Part shown: positions 15,518-25,437 of the stretch, one piece after another | Position numbering within the stretch: position 1 is the first letter of the stretch | How the letters are laid out: each line of letters opens with the position of its first letter | From: Onstottus_B arcticum | GTDB taxonomy: Bacteria > Acidobacteriota > Blastocatellia > UBA7656 | NCBI GenBank assembly: GCA_038040485.1 | Contig: JBBPIE010000038.1 | Span: 1-62,799 of the forward strand | Direction: 5' to 3' | DNA length: 62,799 nt | Notes under the pieces: model-generated | The model's database searches: none | What the model was told of the DNA's origin: nothing | What the model saw: only the letters and a program-made list of their open reading frames with translations | Made by a program: the position numbers and the translations under genes

Positions 15518-16234
15518 ATGAAACGAACCATTGCTATCGTAGGCGCATTCGCCGTGTCGCTGCTGATCGTCGCGGCGTGCGGTGAGAATCAAGCCTCCTC
15601 CGAAACGAATACCACAATGCCCGAGACACCGGCGCCGGTTCAGCCTGCGGGCAAGGAGTTCGTCTACAACTTTGACGAAGATGCCGTGGGCAAGATGCCG
15701 GCGAAGTTTCACGACGCCCTAAGCGGCCAGGGAGCAAAGGGACAATGGGTTGTGAAGGCCGATCCTTCGGCGCCGTCTAATCCCAACGTGCTCGCACAGA
15801 CTTCGACCGACAAGACCGACAATCGCTTTCCGCTTGCGATCGCCGACGAAGGCTCGTTCCAAAATCTCGAGCTGAGCGTCAAGTTCAAAGCGATCTCCGG
15901 CGAGGTGGATCGAGCAGCAGGATTGGCGTTCCGGCTGAAGGACTCAAAGAACTACTACGTCGTCCGCGCTAACGCGCTCGAGGACAACTATCGGCTCTAC
16001 CACGTAGTCAACGGGCGGCGCGTTCAGTTCGCGGGCGCCAACTTCAAAGTCGCTCCGGGTGAGTGGCACGAGTTGCGAGTCGAGTGCGTGGGCAATCACA
16101 TCGCCTGCTTCTTCGATAACGAGAAGAAGATCGACGCGACGGATGAGACTTTCAAAGACGCCGGCAAAGTCGGCTTGTGGACGAAGGCTGACTCGGTAAC
16201 CTACTTTGATGATCTGCGAGTGACGGCGAAGTGA
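15518..16234 (+). CDS. Lipoprotein with laminin-G/3-keto-disaccharide-hydrolase-like domain
   Basis: A 238-residue protein with an N-terminal signal and lipobox ending at Cys21 (LIVAAC). The rest is beta-rich and resembles the jelly-roll DUF1080/LamG-like fold: GLAFRLKDSKNYYVVRANAL, then WHELRVECVGNHIACFFDN, and a VTYFDDLRV ending. GGAGATGGAG sits before the ATG at 15518; upstream in-frame codons are not part of the gene. Likely carbohydrate binding or a structural role at the envelope. It is followed closely by the ChrB-domain gene, suggesting one transcript. Confidence 0.8.
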   Translation: MKRTIAIVGAFAVSLLIVAACGENQASSETNTTMPETPAPVQPAGKEFVYNFDEDAVGKMPAKFHDALSGQGAKGQWVVKADPSAPSNPNVLAQTSTDKTDNRFPLAIADEGSFQNLELSVKFKAISGEVDRAAGLAFRLKDSKNYYVVRANALEDNYRLYHVVNGRRVQFAGANFKVAPGEWHELRVECVGNHIACFFDNEKKIDATDETFKDAGKVGLWTKADSVTYFDDLRVTAK

Positions 16235-16253
16235 ACCCGCGAGGAGCCCTGTG

Positions 16254-16697
16254 ATGAAGTGGATTACTCGAGAACACGTGAAAGTGGATCGCGTAGCCTG
16301 TCCGTGGTTGATCAAGAAGTTTGTAGATCCTGAAGCGCAGTTTCTCTTCGTGGCCGCTGATGATGTTATGGAAACCGCCGAACGTGAAGAAGCTATTCCA
16401 TTCGACGTGCCCGGAGTAGAACTAGGACACCACCAGGGCAAGTCAAGCTTCGAAGCGATCGTTGCGAAATATCAGATCAAAGACGCGGCGATTGATCTGT
16501 TGGCTGAGATCGTGCACGGGGCTGATGTTCAGCAGGATTTGTACGGGCGAGCCGAGGCGCCGGGTCTGAAGGCCATTGCCGAAGGCTTCAGGTATCTCGG
16601 GTTTGAAGACGATCACGAGATTCTGCGGAACGAATTCGTCGTCTACGACGCCCTCTATGCCTACTGCCAGCGGAGGGTATTGGAAACGCCAAACTGA
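16254..16697 (+). CDS. ChrB C-terminal-domain protein (chromate-resistance type)
   Basis: A 147-residue stand-alone version of the ChrB C-terminal domain: WITREHVKVDRVACPWLIKK near the start, FDVPGVELGHHQGKSSFEA in the middle, and LAEIVHGADVQQD. In chromate-resistance operons ChrB acts in regulation or sensing, but the chrA transporter is absent here, so the domain's function in this genome is open. GAGGAG upstream favours ATG 16254; a GTG lies one codon earlier. The gene follows a lipoprotein gene by 19 bases and precedes a YncE-like gene by about 21, so the three may be an operon. Confidence 0.88.
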   Translation: MKWITREHVKVDRVACPWLIKKFVDPEAQFLFVAADDVMETAEREEAIPFDVPGVELGHHQGKSSFEAIVAKYQIKDAAIDLLAEIVHGADVQQDLYGRAEAPGLKAIAEGFRYLGFEDDHEILRNEFVVYDALYAYCQRRVLETPN

Positions 16698-16718
16698 TCG
16701 CGGCCGGAGGAAAAGAAT

Positions 16719-17759
16719 ATGCGCATCAAGAAGCACGGTTCATTGACTGCCCTGTTTGCGGTCCTCACTCTCGTTTCCTGCATAGCTCAGCCCTCACATA
16801 ACCAAGCCGGGGACAAGAACGGCGGCCCAAGCGTTGAAGGTTCCGGCTCGAAGACGGTTCGAAAGGTCGGCACGATTCACATGCCAGGCAACGGCGGATT
16901 CACTGATTACATGATCATCCATCCGGAGACTCACCGTCTCTATGCCGGCTATCGGACCGAGAACAAGCTCGTCGTCGTCGATACTCAAACAAACACTGTC
17001 GTCGCATCGATTGGTGATCTCGCGAAGGTCTGCAGCGTTGCGCTTGTTCCTGATCGCAAGCTTGGATTCACCAGCAACAGGGGAGATGACACGGTCGGCG
17101 TTATTGATCTGACAACCAACAAATTGCTGCGCAAGCTCCCTGGCGGCCACGGACCCGATGCGATCATCTACAACGCCGCGGCGAAGCTCGTCTGCGTTTC
17201 CGATCACGAAGGGCGCGGCATAACGCTGATCGATGCTGCGACGGAAAAAGGCACAACGATTCCGTTGGGCGGGGTTGCTGAATACGTTCAAGCCGATAAG
17301 AAAACTGGAACCATCTACCAGAATCTCGAAGACACGAGTGAAGTAGTAGTCATCGATCCGAAAAAGAAGGCGGTCATCGCGCGCTACAAGACAACGCCGG
17401 GACAGGAGCCGACCGGACTGGCGCTTGACTCCGAGCATCATCGAGTGTTTGTCGCCTGTGGCAACGAGAAGCTAGTCGTGTTGGACGCGGAGAACGGCAA
17501 GGTGATTGCGACGCTTCCGATTGGCGCAGGCGTAGATTTCGCCGCCTACGATTCCACGCTGCGGCGAATCTATACCGCGAACGGCGAGTCTGGAACGATG
17601 ACCGTGATTCACCAGGACTCAGCCGATCAATACTCGGTTCTGGAGAACGTCCCTACACATCGCGGCGGTCACGCTCTCGCGATTGATCCAGTGACCCATC
17701 GCATCTATGTCACGTATGGAGGAAGCGAAATTGACGTTTACGAAGCCGTGATTCCTTAA
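16719..17759 (+). CDS. YncE-like beta-propeller lipoprotein
   Basis: A 346-residue protein with a lipobox (LTLVSC, Cys21) and repeated ~40-residue blades such as NKLVVVDTQTNTVVASIG, DDTVGVIDLTTNKLLRKL and NEKLVVLDAENGKVIATLP, the pattern of seven-bladed YVTN/YncE propellers. GGAGG lies close before the ATG. Such propellers serve as periplasmic binding or scaffold modules; the ligand is unknown. Probably co-transcribed with the ChrB-domain gene. Confidence 0.88.
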   Translation: MRIKKHGSLTALFAVLTLVSCIAQPSHNQAGDKNGGPSVEGSGSKTVRKVGTIHMPGNGGFTDYMIIHPETHRLYAGYRTENKLVVVDTQTNTVVASIGDLAKVCSVALVPDRKLGFTSNRGDDTVGVIDLTTNKLLRKLPGGHGPDAIIYNAAAKLVCVSDHEGRGITLIDAATEKGTTIPLGGVAEYVQADKKTGTIYQNLEDTSEVVVIDPKKKAVIARYKTTPGQEPTGLALDSEHHRVFVACGNEKLVVLDAENGKVIATLPIGAGVDFAAYDSTLRRIYTANGESGTMTVIHQDSADQYSVLENVPTHRGGHALAIDPVTHRIYVTYGGSEIDVYEAVIP

Positions 17760-17844
17760 TCCGATTGCGGACTGCGTTTGTACTGTGGAGGCTATGACCG
17801 CAACGGCATAACGCTGCGAGTCGAAACTTGCCAGCAACCGAGTT

Positions 17845-20034
17845 ATGAGATACCTGCTTACCGTTTTCACCGCGCTCTGCGCGCTGATTCCAATCCATGT
17901 TGTGCAAGCGAGCGAGCAGATTTCACCGACGCCAGCAGCGAAAAGCGCCGAGGTCACGCGCATCAACTCTCCCATCTCGGTTGACGGAATCCTAAACGAG
18001 ACTGATTGGTCCACAGCTCAGCCGATCGGAGAGATACTCCAGAGAGAGCCACGTCCCGGCGAGAAAGCCACCGAACAGACCGAAGTCAAAGTCCTCTACG
18101 ACAGCGCGAGCCTCTACATCGGCGTGATGTGCTATGACTCGGAGCCGGCACGTATTGTCGCTACGCAGATGGCGCGCGATGCCGACCTTTCAGCCGATGA
18201 CCGCATCGAGATTCTTATCGACTCGTTCCACGACCGTCGTAACGCGTTCTACTTTTCGACCAATCCGCTCGGGGCCTTGGTTGATGGTCTGCTGATCGAG
18301 AACGGAACTCTCAATCGTGACTGGAACGCTATCTGGAACGTTCGCACTCATAGGTCCGCCCGGGGATGGAGCGCCGAGTTCGCCATTCCGTTCAAAAGCA
18401 TCGGGTTCACGAGCGGCGGCGTTTGGGGATTCAACTTCTCGCGCACCATCAAGCGCAAGATCGAAGAAGACAGATGGGCGTCGCCTCGGCTCGACGTAAA
18501 GTTCTTTCAGGTCTCCGAAGCGGGTGAGATCGCAGGCCTCACCGAGATCAACCAGGGACGTGGGCTCGACGTTCGCCCGTTCATCTCGAGCAAAGCGCTT
18601 CACAACGTCGACACCGGGAACGACTTCGGCGCGAAAGCGGGCGTCGATATCTTCTACAACATCACTCCAAGCCTCAAGTGGACGACGACGTTCAACACCG
18701 ACTTCGCCGAAACAGAAGTCGACAACCGCCAGATCAACCTCACTCGATTCCCTCTGTTCTTCCCCGAGAAGCGCGCGTTCTTTCTCGAGAACGCCGGCGT
18801 GTTTTCTTTCTCAAACACCAGCCCCGAGATCATTCCGTTCTTCAGCCGGCGAATCGGCCTCCTGGAAGGCAACGAGGTTCCGCTTCGTGCGGGTACGAAA
18901 CTCACGGGCAAAGCCGGACCGTACAGCCTTGGCGTTCTGGCGGTACGAACCGGCGAGACAGATTTCGAGGACGGTACACGTACCGTCGGAAAGAACCTGT
19001 TTGTGGCTAGCGCGAAGCGAGATTTCTTCAAACAGTCGTACATAGGAGGAATGTTCACAGAGGGGAATCCTGCCGGCCCAGCGTCGAGCCGAACTTACGG
19101 CGCTGACCTGCACCTGTTCACCTCGCGCTTCCTGGGCAGAGACCAGAACTTCGGCATCGACGCGTTCGGTTTGAAGAGCTCGAACGAAGGCGTCACAAGC
19201 AAAGACACGTCATACGGCGTCAGCGCTCAGTATCCGAATGATCTTTGGGCGCTGGCTATTGACTGGAGGCACATCGGCGATCGCTTCGACCCGGCTCTAG
19301 GATTCGTGCCGCGCTCTAACGTAAACAAGCTGGCGATCTCCGCCGAATTTGATCCACGTCCCAAGGACTTCCTGAACGTGCGGCAAATGTTTCACGAATG
19401 TTTCTATACGCGATTCACCAGACTGGACAAAGGCCAGGTCGAGAGCTGGCGATTGTTCACCGCGCCGATCAACTACTCGCTCAATTCAGGCGAGCATGTC
19501 GAATTCAACTATGCGCCGCAGTTTGAAAGATTGTTCGAGCCGTTCGAGATAGCCTCCGGTGTGGTTCTACCGACCGGCGACTATCGGTTCACGAGGTGGC
19601 GCGCCGAGATAAACACCGCCGCCAAGCGGCCCTGGAAAGTTGATTTGACCTGGTGGTTCGGAACCTACTGGTCCGGGCACGCCGATGAACTTTCAACCTC
19701 GTTTCAATACAAACTGGCGCCGCGCTTTCAGGTGAGTCTGGCGCTGAATCAAACTTTTGCGAGACTCACCGAAGGAAACTTCGTCGCGCGGATCTTCAGC
19801 TTTCGAGCAGATTATTCCGTCTCGCCGTTCCTGACCTTCTTTAACCTCGTGCAATTCGACAACGAATCAAAGAACCTCGGCTGGCAGAGCCGCGTTCGAT
19901 GGATCCTCAAACCTGGCAATGAGGTCTTCATTGTGTTCAACCAGGGCTGGCTTCAAGACGAGCGCGGCGGTCTTCATTTTCGCGCGACTGATACGAGACT
20001 CGCAGGGAAGATGCAGTACACGTTTCGGTTTTAG
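17845..20034 (+). CDS. DUF5916 outer-membrane barrel with CBM9-like N-terminus
   Basis: A 729-residue exported protein. After a signal peptide (ending near VVQAS), residues ~40-200 form a CBM9-like sugar-binding sandwich (INSPISVDGILNETDW, then LYIGVMCYDSEPARIV and a DDRIEILIDSF motif). The remainder is DUF5916, a predicted outer-membrane beta-barrel ending in the aromatic residue F (MQYTFRF), the usual barrel-assembly signal. The pair of domains is frequent in Acidobacteriota and Bacteroidota, with unknown function, possibly glycan uptake or display. It stands alone, with a promoter not evident. Confidence 0.88.
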   Translation: MRYLLTVFTALCALIPIHVVQASEQISPTPAAKSAEVTRINSPISVDGILNETDWSTAQPIGEILQREPRPGEKATEQTEVKVLYDSASLYIGVMCYDSEPARIVATQMARDADLSADDRIEILIDSFHDRRNAFYFSTNPLGALVDGLLIENGTLNRDWNAIWNVRTHRSARGWSAEFAIPFKSIGFTSGGVWGFNFSRTIKRKIEEDRWASPRLDVKFFQVSEAGEIAGLTEINQGRGLDVRPFISSKALHNVDTGNDFGAKAGVDIFYNITPSLKWTTTFNTDFAETEVDNRQINLTRFPLFFPEKRAFFLENAGVFSFSNTSPEIIPFFSRRIGLLEGNEVPLRAGTKLTGKAGPYSLGVLAVRTGETDFEDGTRTVGKNLFVASAKRDFFKQSYIGGMFTEGNPAGPASSRTYGADLHLFTSRFLGRDQNFGIDAFGLKSSNEGVTSKDTSYGVSAQYPNDLWALAIDWRHIGDRFDPALGFVPRSNVNKLAISAEFDPRPKDFLNVRQMFHECFYTRFTRLDKGQVESWRLFTAPINYSLNSGEHVEFNYAPQFERLFEPFEIASGVVLPTGDYRFTRWRAEINTAAKRPWKVDLTWWFGTYWSGHADELSTSFQYKLAPRFQVSLALNQTFARLTEGNFVARIFSFRADYSVSPFLTFFNLVQFDNESKNLGWQSRVRWILKPGNEVFIVFNQGWLQDERGGLHFRATDTRLAGKMQYTFRF

Positions 20035-20167
20035 TAGAACAACGAGCAATCAACGCTTGTGTGAGCTTGAACCCTGGAGCGTTCTCTACTAGCATAGGCA
20101 CGCCCTTAGACGGGTCGCGATCGCGAAACGCAAACTCCACGTGCACTCGCAAAGGAGGCTCCCGCAA

Positions 20168-22327
20168 ATGAACAATCAACGACACTTTACCGCTGTTGTT
20201 ATTGGGTCTGGCTTTGGCGCAACCATGACCGCGCTTCCTTTGGCGAAGAAGTTCCTGGAACGCCCCAATGGCGAGACCATACTAATGATCGAGCGAGGGA
20301 CATGGTGGACCACGCCTGTCAGCACCGTTCAGGATAAAGAAGTAAAGACCCGCGACTTTCTGGCGAGAAGGGGACAGCCCGTCCAGTACTGGTCGTCGCT
20401 GAATCGGTTCCGAGGTTTCATTGATATTTTTACTCGATGTCTCCGGCGGAAGAACAACGAAGACGGACTCTATGATATGACCAGGCTCGGCAAGCCAGGT
20501 TTCCTTGGCTTATTCGGAGGCCAGAATGACGGGGTCAGTATCATCCGTGCGAATGGCGTCGGCGGTGGCTCCTTAGTCTATTCCAACATCACTATTCGTC
20601 CTCCTGATTTCATATTCGAAGATGAGCGCTGGCCGATTGGCTGGTCCGATGACGAACGAAGCACCTATTTCGACTACGCGCGCCATGCGATCGGTTATGG
20701 GGTGCTGTCCGCCTTCGACAGGCATAGGGACAACAACAAGTTCTTCTTCAGGGGCCAGCCTCTGCCGGATGGTTTGCCTTACACGGGCCTGAATAACATC
20801 GTAACTCGCACGGCGCGACTCGCCCCGAACTGGGACAAGAAGCAAGACCCTCTGAGCAGCCTTGGTGTAAAGCGGATTCATCTTGACGCAGGGTTCTCGC
20901 CCGGACAGCCGCTGGCAGACACTGATAAGAACAGATACTGGCTCGACCGCGCCCGCGTTTTCCAAACTGCAATGAGCCAGCTCACAAGCGACTACGGGGC
21001 AGTAGACCTATCAATTTCCGACCTGACCCCCGAACTACCCCAAGAGCAGCTACCAGACCCGACGGACCCTGCTGCCAACTACCCTATCGCGAAACCAAAG
21101 AATTATTGCGAGCGCCAAGGCCGATGCAACATCGGCTGCCTGCCTGGAGCAAGACATACTCTCAACAAGCAGTTGATGCGAGCGATCCTCGGAACATTCG
21201 ATCCTGCGGCGCCTGATGATCCTAAGAAAGACAAGAAACCTGATTTGCCCAATGTTAGCCTTGAAACGCTATCCGAGGTCGATATGATTCGCACGCTACC
21301 CGGAGGCGGCTACGAGGTTCAATACGTCCAGCGGCAGGAAGGCAATCTCTCAAAAACAACCAAGAGGACTGTGACCGCTGACATCGTGATCGTTGCCGCG
21401 GGCTGCGTAGGCACCAGCGAGATATTGCTGAGGTCAAAAGAACGCGGCGGTCTTCCGAATCTCAGCGACAAGGTTGGATATGGCTTTTCAACAAATGGCG
21501 ACTACCTTGCCTTCCTCGAAAAGACGAAAGAGCGAGTAAGCCTCATTCGTGGTCCGGTCACTACCTCGTTCGGTCACTTTAATACGGCCGACCCCAAGAC
21601 CGGCGGCGACGCTGCGAAGTTCCACACTCTTGAGGATCAGGGCATCCCGCCAGCGCTCGCCTCAGTTGCAGGACAAGGCGTTCCCCTCATCCGTTCGCTT
21701 GCGAAAGGCAATCAGGGGCGGCTCTTCATTCTGCTCGCCATACTTAGATTCCTGTGGAAGCGGTTGCTCCAGTCTATTCACGCCTTCTTCACGAACTATC
21801 GTGAGAGAGGAGACATCTTTCGTTCGGAGGAAGAGATAACAGCCAAAATGATGTGCGTCGTGGGTATGGGCCGCGAAGCGTCAGTCGGGCAGTTTCGCTT
21901 AGGGAAATCTGGCGAGACCTCATTGCGCATCTCTAGAACCGACGGCAAGCAGTTTCATGATGATCCGATTTATGATGCAATTCGACAATCGCTTGCTCGG
22001 GTAGCCACAACACTGAGGGACCCCAATGACCCGACGAGCGAATTCGTCAATCCGTTCCTCACGAACACTGCAGGTGCTTTCGATGCGACTTCAATCGGAG
22101 TAAGCCATCCTCTGGGCGGGTGCATTATGAGTGCGGATGCGACAAAGGGCACTGTTGATGAGTTCGGTCGAGTGTTTGACAAGTCTAAGACCGGAGCGCG
22201 GCCGTTCTACGAGAAGTTATTTATCGCGGATGCTTCGGTGATTCCGACTGCGCTTGGCGTCAATCCTACGCTGACGATTTCAGCGCTGGCGCTCAGGATC
22301 GGCGATCAAATCATCAAAGAACTCTAG
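20168..22327 (+). CDS. GMC-family FAD-dependent oxidoreductase (cholesterol-oxidase-like)
   Basis: A 719-residue flavoprotein. The FAD Rossmann loop VVIGSGFGATM is at residues 10-20, RANGVGGGSLVYSN lies in the FAD-attachment region, and SHPLGGCIMS followed by LFIADASVIPTALGVNPTLT near the end is the GMC C-terminal signature. The four-cysteine segment CERQGRCNIGCLPG in the middle is characteristic of the larger GMC relatives. A strong AAAGGAGG precedes the ATG at 20168, which is preferred over an upstream in-frame GTG. No signal peptide. The alcohol or steroid substrate is unknown, and no cytochrome partner is adjacent. Confidence 0.9.
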   Translation: MNNQRHFTAVVIGSGFGATMTALPLAKKFLERPNGETILMIERGTWWTTPVSTVQDKEVKTRDFLARRGQPVQYWSSLNRFRGFIDIFTRCLRRKNNEDGLYDMTRLGKPGFLGLFGGQNDGVSIIRANGVGGGSLVYSNITIRPPDFIFEDERWPIGWSDDERSTYFDYARHAIGYGVLSAFDRHRDNNKFFFRGQPLPDGLPYTGLNNIVTRTARLAPNWDKKQDPLSSLGVKRIHLDAGFSPGQPLADTDKNRYWLDRARVFQTAMSQLTSDYGAVDLSISDLTPELPQEQLPDPTDPAANYPIAKPKNYCERQGRCNIGCLPGARHTLNKQLMRAILGTFDPAAPDDPKKDKKPDLPNVSLETLSEVDMIRTLPGGGYEVQYVQRQEGNLSKTTKRTVTADIVIVAAGCVGTSEILLRSKERGGLPNLSDKVGYGFSTNGDYLAFLEKTKERVSLIRGPVTTSFGHFNTADPKTGGDAAKFHTLEDQGIPPALASVAGQGVPLIRSLAKGNQGRLFILLAILRFLWKRLLQSIHAFFTNYRERGDIFRSEEEITAKMMCVVGMGREASVGQFRLGKSGETSLRISRTDGKQFHDDPIYDAIRQSLARVATTLRDPNDPTSEFVNPFLTNTAGAFDATSIGVSHPLGGCIMSADATKGTVDEFGRVFDKSKTGARPFYEKLFIADASVIPTALGVNPTLTISALALRIGDQIIKEL

Positions 22328-22429
22328 CGGGCTTAACTTCGCCAACCATCTTAAGGCTTCGCGGAGACCGGCAAAGCCACCGGCGCCCGATCTAAAGATG
22401 CGGCGCGCGATTCAACTGGCTCAGGTCTA

Positions 22430-22822
22430 CTAAGGGAGATCATCGTGATCTATCTCGTGATCGCTCCTACCCGCTAGGGAGTCATCGCTTTCCCGCCCCG
22501 ATGATCTCCTCCGTGCTGCCGTAATCCTACTAATAATCAGCACAGCAAATGTAAACACCAGCACCAGTACCACTGCTATTGATGTCCATCCTACATCGTG
22601 TCGGTTTAAGATCGGGGAGATTAACGCAAGAAGGATTATTAGAGGGATCAGTAGCCCAACGAGGAAAAGAAAGGACCGCCTAAACGCGAACCTGCAACCA
22701 AGCAAAAAAGGACGTGGCAATGGACGCTTGCAAGCCCGGCACAATCCGGTAGGCGCGTTCTGTATCAACGCGTCTCTTATTGTTCCATAAGGTGTGCCGC
22801 AGCTTGGACACCGTGTCGGCAT
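22430..22822 (-). CDS. Zinc-ribbon membrane protein of unknown function
   Basis: A 130-residue protein with an N-terminal zinc ribbon (CPSCG at 5-9 and CRAC at ~28-31), two adjacent hydrophobic helices (about 55-70 and 80-98), and a charged C-terminal tail rich in Arg, Ser and Asp. No named family recognised. It lies convergent to the GMC gene. The start is the ATG at 22822; its ribosome site is weak. Confidence 0.6.
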   Translation of the reverse strand: MPTRCPSCGTPYGTIRDALIQNAPTGLCRACKRPLPRPFLLGCRFAFRRSFLFLVGLLIPLIILLALISPILNRHDVGWTSIAVVLVLVFTFAVLIISRITAARRRSSGRESDDSLAGRSDHEIDHDDLP

Positions 22823-23159
22823 GACAAAGCCTCGAAAAACTTAAGAGCTCTTCTACACGTTAGACGCTCTGCAATCATTCGTCAGTGATCGGCGCTTTCC
22901 AATTCCGTCTCAGTTTTGTGTTAGCGACACCGGACTCCGCTAGGGAGCTGTTAATGCGCCGAGGATGAGAAGTCGAAAGGATGAGGTTGTTACACATACG
23001 TCTTATATTGGAGTGATTCCTTCCGCCTGTTGAAGCTATCTTACAAGAAGCACCCGAGTCTGTATATCAATCCGCGCTGCTTCTATTGTGGCAATTCCAG
23101 AACTATCATTTGATAGAATCCTCGGTTTCTGGGTTGCCGATGAACGGTGACGGGATTGT
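22823..23159. other. Non-coding stretch, AT-richer than neighbours
   Basis: About 340 bases with stops in all frames and noticeably higher AT content than flanking genes. I see no tRNA, repeat array or convincing terminator. It probably holds promoters for the divergent small genes on either side. Confidence 0.5.
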
Positions 23160-23372
23160 ATGAGTGACATCGAGTATTACGAAGAGATGAGGGATGCCGT
23201 ACTTATGCGACTAGCAAGCCACTTCTCGCAGAACTATCATCGTGTCGCGCATGATTGGGGACAATTTGTAGTTCTTCTTCTAGCGAGCGGTGAGGAACCG
23301 GACGACGTTTACGCAAAAATAGTAGGTACTCTTTCTGGTATTGAATCGGACGCTACCGAAGAGCCCTCGTAA
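23160..23372 (+). CDS. Small acidic hypothetical protein
   Basis: A 70-residue protein, MSDIEYYEEMRDAVLMRLAS at the start, predicted all-helical and acidic (tail SDATEEPS). Codon use looks coding but no family is recognised. A ribosome site is not obvious. It is flanked by non-coding AT-rich DNA, which may indicate acquisition with the following small membrane protein. Confidence 0.4.
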   Translation: MSDIEYYEEMRDAVLMRLASHFSQNYHRVAHDWGQFVVLLLASGEEPDDVYAKIVGTLSGIESDATEEPS

Positions 23373-23502
23373 TCCCGGCTCACCATTGCTGAGCCTAGTC
23401 ACGGCGAGGATCTGTTCACTGAGGAAAAGTTTGGAGTCAGGGGAGAGGTCATACCGGAAACAGAAAGGCTCTGCTAATCACTGTGAATTCGACAAGTAAT
23501 AG

Positions 23503-23508
23503 TATAAT
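23503..23508 (+). promoter_or_regulatory. Candidate -10 box (TATAAT)
   Basis: A consensus TATAAT 46 bases upstream of the small membrane protein ATG, in AT-rich DNA. The only -35 candidate at a plausible spacing is poor (TGTGAA, 15-nt spacer), so the call rests on the -10 alone. Confidence 0.35.
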
Positions 23509-23553
23509 CTAATATTTACAGTACTTCTTTAGACGCTACACGGGAGAATATCA

Positions 23554-23742
23554 ATGACGCCTAATTCCAAAACGCACATAACATCACTCATTGTTTGGTC
23601 GCTTGTTTGGGCATTTGCCATCATCGCCACTGCTTTTGTGTTCAAAGGGAATCCAGTTAAGGATTGGATTGAAGTAGTCCTCTTTATCGGAGCATTCACC
23701 TTCTGGCTGTGGAAGTCACAGCAACGTACTTGCGCCCGCTAG
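23554..23742 (+). CDS. Small two-helix membrane protein
   Basis: A 62-residue protein with two hydrophobic helices (LIVWSLVWAFAIIATAFVF and VVLFIGAFTFWLW) joined by a short polar loop with GNPVKDW. GGGAGA lies about eight bases before the ATG and a consensus -10 further up, so it is likely expressed. No family recognised; size and layout resemble small holin-like or accessory membrane proteins but that is not evidence of function. Confidence 0.55.
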   Translation: MTPNSKTHITSLIVWSLVWAFAIIATAFVFKGNPVKDWIEVVLFIGAFTFWLWKSQQRTCAR

Positions 23743-23790
23743 CTAGATCTCGTTGAGTATTAGGCTTTCCGAAGAGTAGAACGTTCTCAA

Positions 23791-25197
23791 TCAGCTACCG
23801 CAAAGCAAAACTTCGAGCGGATGTTCCAACAACGACGCAACAGGGTCTCTGAGTTGGCTATAGGTCAATAGAAGCAGAATAGCAAGTGTCTCGCGACTAC
23901 TAGCAACTCCGGCCGCAAAACGAATGCGACGGATGCGGCGGCCCAGGACCCGCTCAACCGTGAAGCGTGCGCCCTCGAATTCAACCGATTCGCCTACGCG
24001 CATTATCCGCCCGCTTTGCGCAAGAACGAATCCGGCCATTGTTGTGTAAGCCGCATGCTCGGGCAGCCCCAAATCAAGGCGCCGGTTTGCATCGCGCACC
24101 GTGAGCATGCCATCCAATAGAAATGTGCCATTCTCTTCGACGATCTGTGATCGCGCTTCTTCATCATATTCATCGCTGATTTCTCCTACGATCTCCTCTA
24201 GCAAGTCTTCGAGCGTTACTATCCCTTCTACACCACCATGCTCGTCCACAACGATGGTCAAATGGGTTCTGGATGACTGCATCTGCTTGAGCGCGACGCC
24301 AAGCTGCACGGTTGCTGGAATAAACACCGGCGGGTGCGCCAGTCTCTCTACGCTGAACTCCTCTCGCCCAGGCTCTTCCAGATATGGCTCTAGGTCCCTT
24401 CTGAATAACACACCTACGACATCGTCCAGTTGACCGCGATAAACCGGCAGACGCGAATAACCTGAAGTGCGAAAAGCAATCTTTGCCTCTTCCAGTGTTG
24501 CGGTCACTGGTAATCCTTCAACAGCCATACGTGGTACCATCGCTTCGCGCACCTCCGCATCGGAAAACTCAAACACACGGTGTATCAACTTCCGTTCGTC
24601 CGCTTCCAGATGCCCGCTCTTGTGCGAGGCGTCCACCAGTTGACGCAACTCTGCCTCAGTATAGATGGAACCATGATCGGTTGAAGGATGAAGCCCAAAC
24701 ACTCGCACGGTTCGTGTGCCCGCCCAGTCTAGAAGGCGTATGGGCCAGCGGAATATCTTGTAGAACCATTGCATCGGCAGTGCGATCGCCAACGCCGTCT
24801 TTTCAGCACGCTCGAGAGCGAGTGTCTTTGGCGCTAATTCTCCCAGCACGATATGAAGAAAGGTGATGACAGTAAATGCAAAAGCGAAAGCAATGGTGTG
24901 TCGGACTGCATCTGAGACAAGACCTTGAAGCGGAGCTTCAAGCAAATGCGCGAAAACCGGCTCGCCTATCCAGCCAAGAGCAAGCGATGCCATCGTGATG
25001 CCGAGTTGCGTAGCTGAGATGTACGCGTTGAGATTGTCAATCAGCCGCAATAGCCGCTTTGCGCGAGCGTCCCCTCCATCCGCAAGAGTCGCAATGCGCG
25101 AACGGCGCACGCCTACAAGCGCAAATTCAGATGCAACAAAGAACCCGTTTGCAAGAACCAGTAAGAGAATTACTATGATGTTGAGAAACGAAATCAT
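23791..25197 (-). CDS. CNNM/CorC-HlyC family transporter-associated protein
   Basis: A 468-residue membrane protein of the HlyC/CorC (DUF21-CBS) family, whose members take part in magnesium/cobalt efflux or extrusion. Residues ~1-190 form the CNNM domain with four helices (start MISFLNIIVILLLVLANGFF; SATQLGITMASLALGWIGEP), then a CBS pair (~205-330, including VVDEHGGVEGIVTLEDLLEEIVGEI), then the CorC_HlyC domain. The ATG at 25197 is preferred to an upstream start. An unusual ~45-residue hydrophobic tail (from about GVASSRETLAILLLL) follows the normal end, suggesting loss of the original stop. Confidence 0.9.
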   Translation of the reverse strand: MISFLNIIVILLLVLANGFFVASEFALVGVRRSRIATLADGGDARAKRLLRLIDNLNAYISATQLGITMASLALGWIGEPVFAHLLEAPLQGLVSDAVRHTIAFAFAFTVITFLHIVLGELAPKTLALERAEKTALAIALPMQWFYKIFRWPIRLLDWAGTRTVRVFGLHPSTDHGSIYTEAELRQLVDASHKSGHLEADERKLIHRVFEFSDAEVREAMVPRMAVEGLPVTATLEEAKIAFRTSGYSRLPVYRGQLDDVVGVLFRRDLEPYLEEPGREEFSVERLAHPPVFIPATVQLGVALKQMQSSRTHLTIVVDEHGGVEGIVTLEDLLEEIVGEISDEYDEEARSQIVEENGTFLLDGMLTVRDANRRLDLGLPEHAAYTTMAGFVLAQSGRIMRVGESVEFEGARFTVERVLGRRIRRIRFAAGVASSRETLAILLLLTYSQLRDPVASLLEHPLEVLLCGS

Positions 25198-25437
25198 TCT
25201 TGTTTTGAATGATAGTCGCTGCGCTCTCACCGCTGCAAGAACGCGCTGGGCTTATTACTGATGGGGTTTGTCGGGGGCCAACGTTGGGGATTCCTGGGTC
25301 TAAATCTGCAATCGGCGTTGACGGCGTGATTCGCCGTCTGCTCTCATTAATTCCGGCGAGGCTATTCCGCCTTCGCTATCTGCACCTTTGTGGGTTGTGG
25401 TCCTCAAGGGTTTTACGGGTAATTGACGGGGGTTTAA

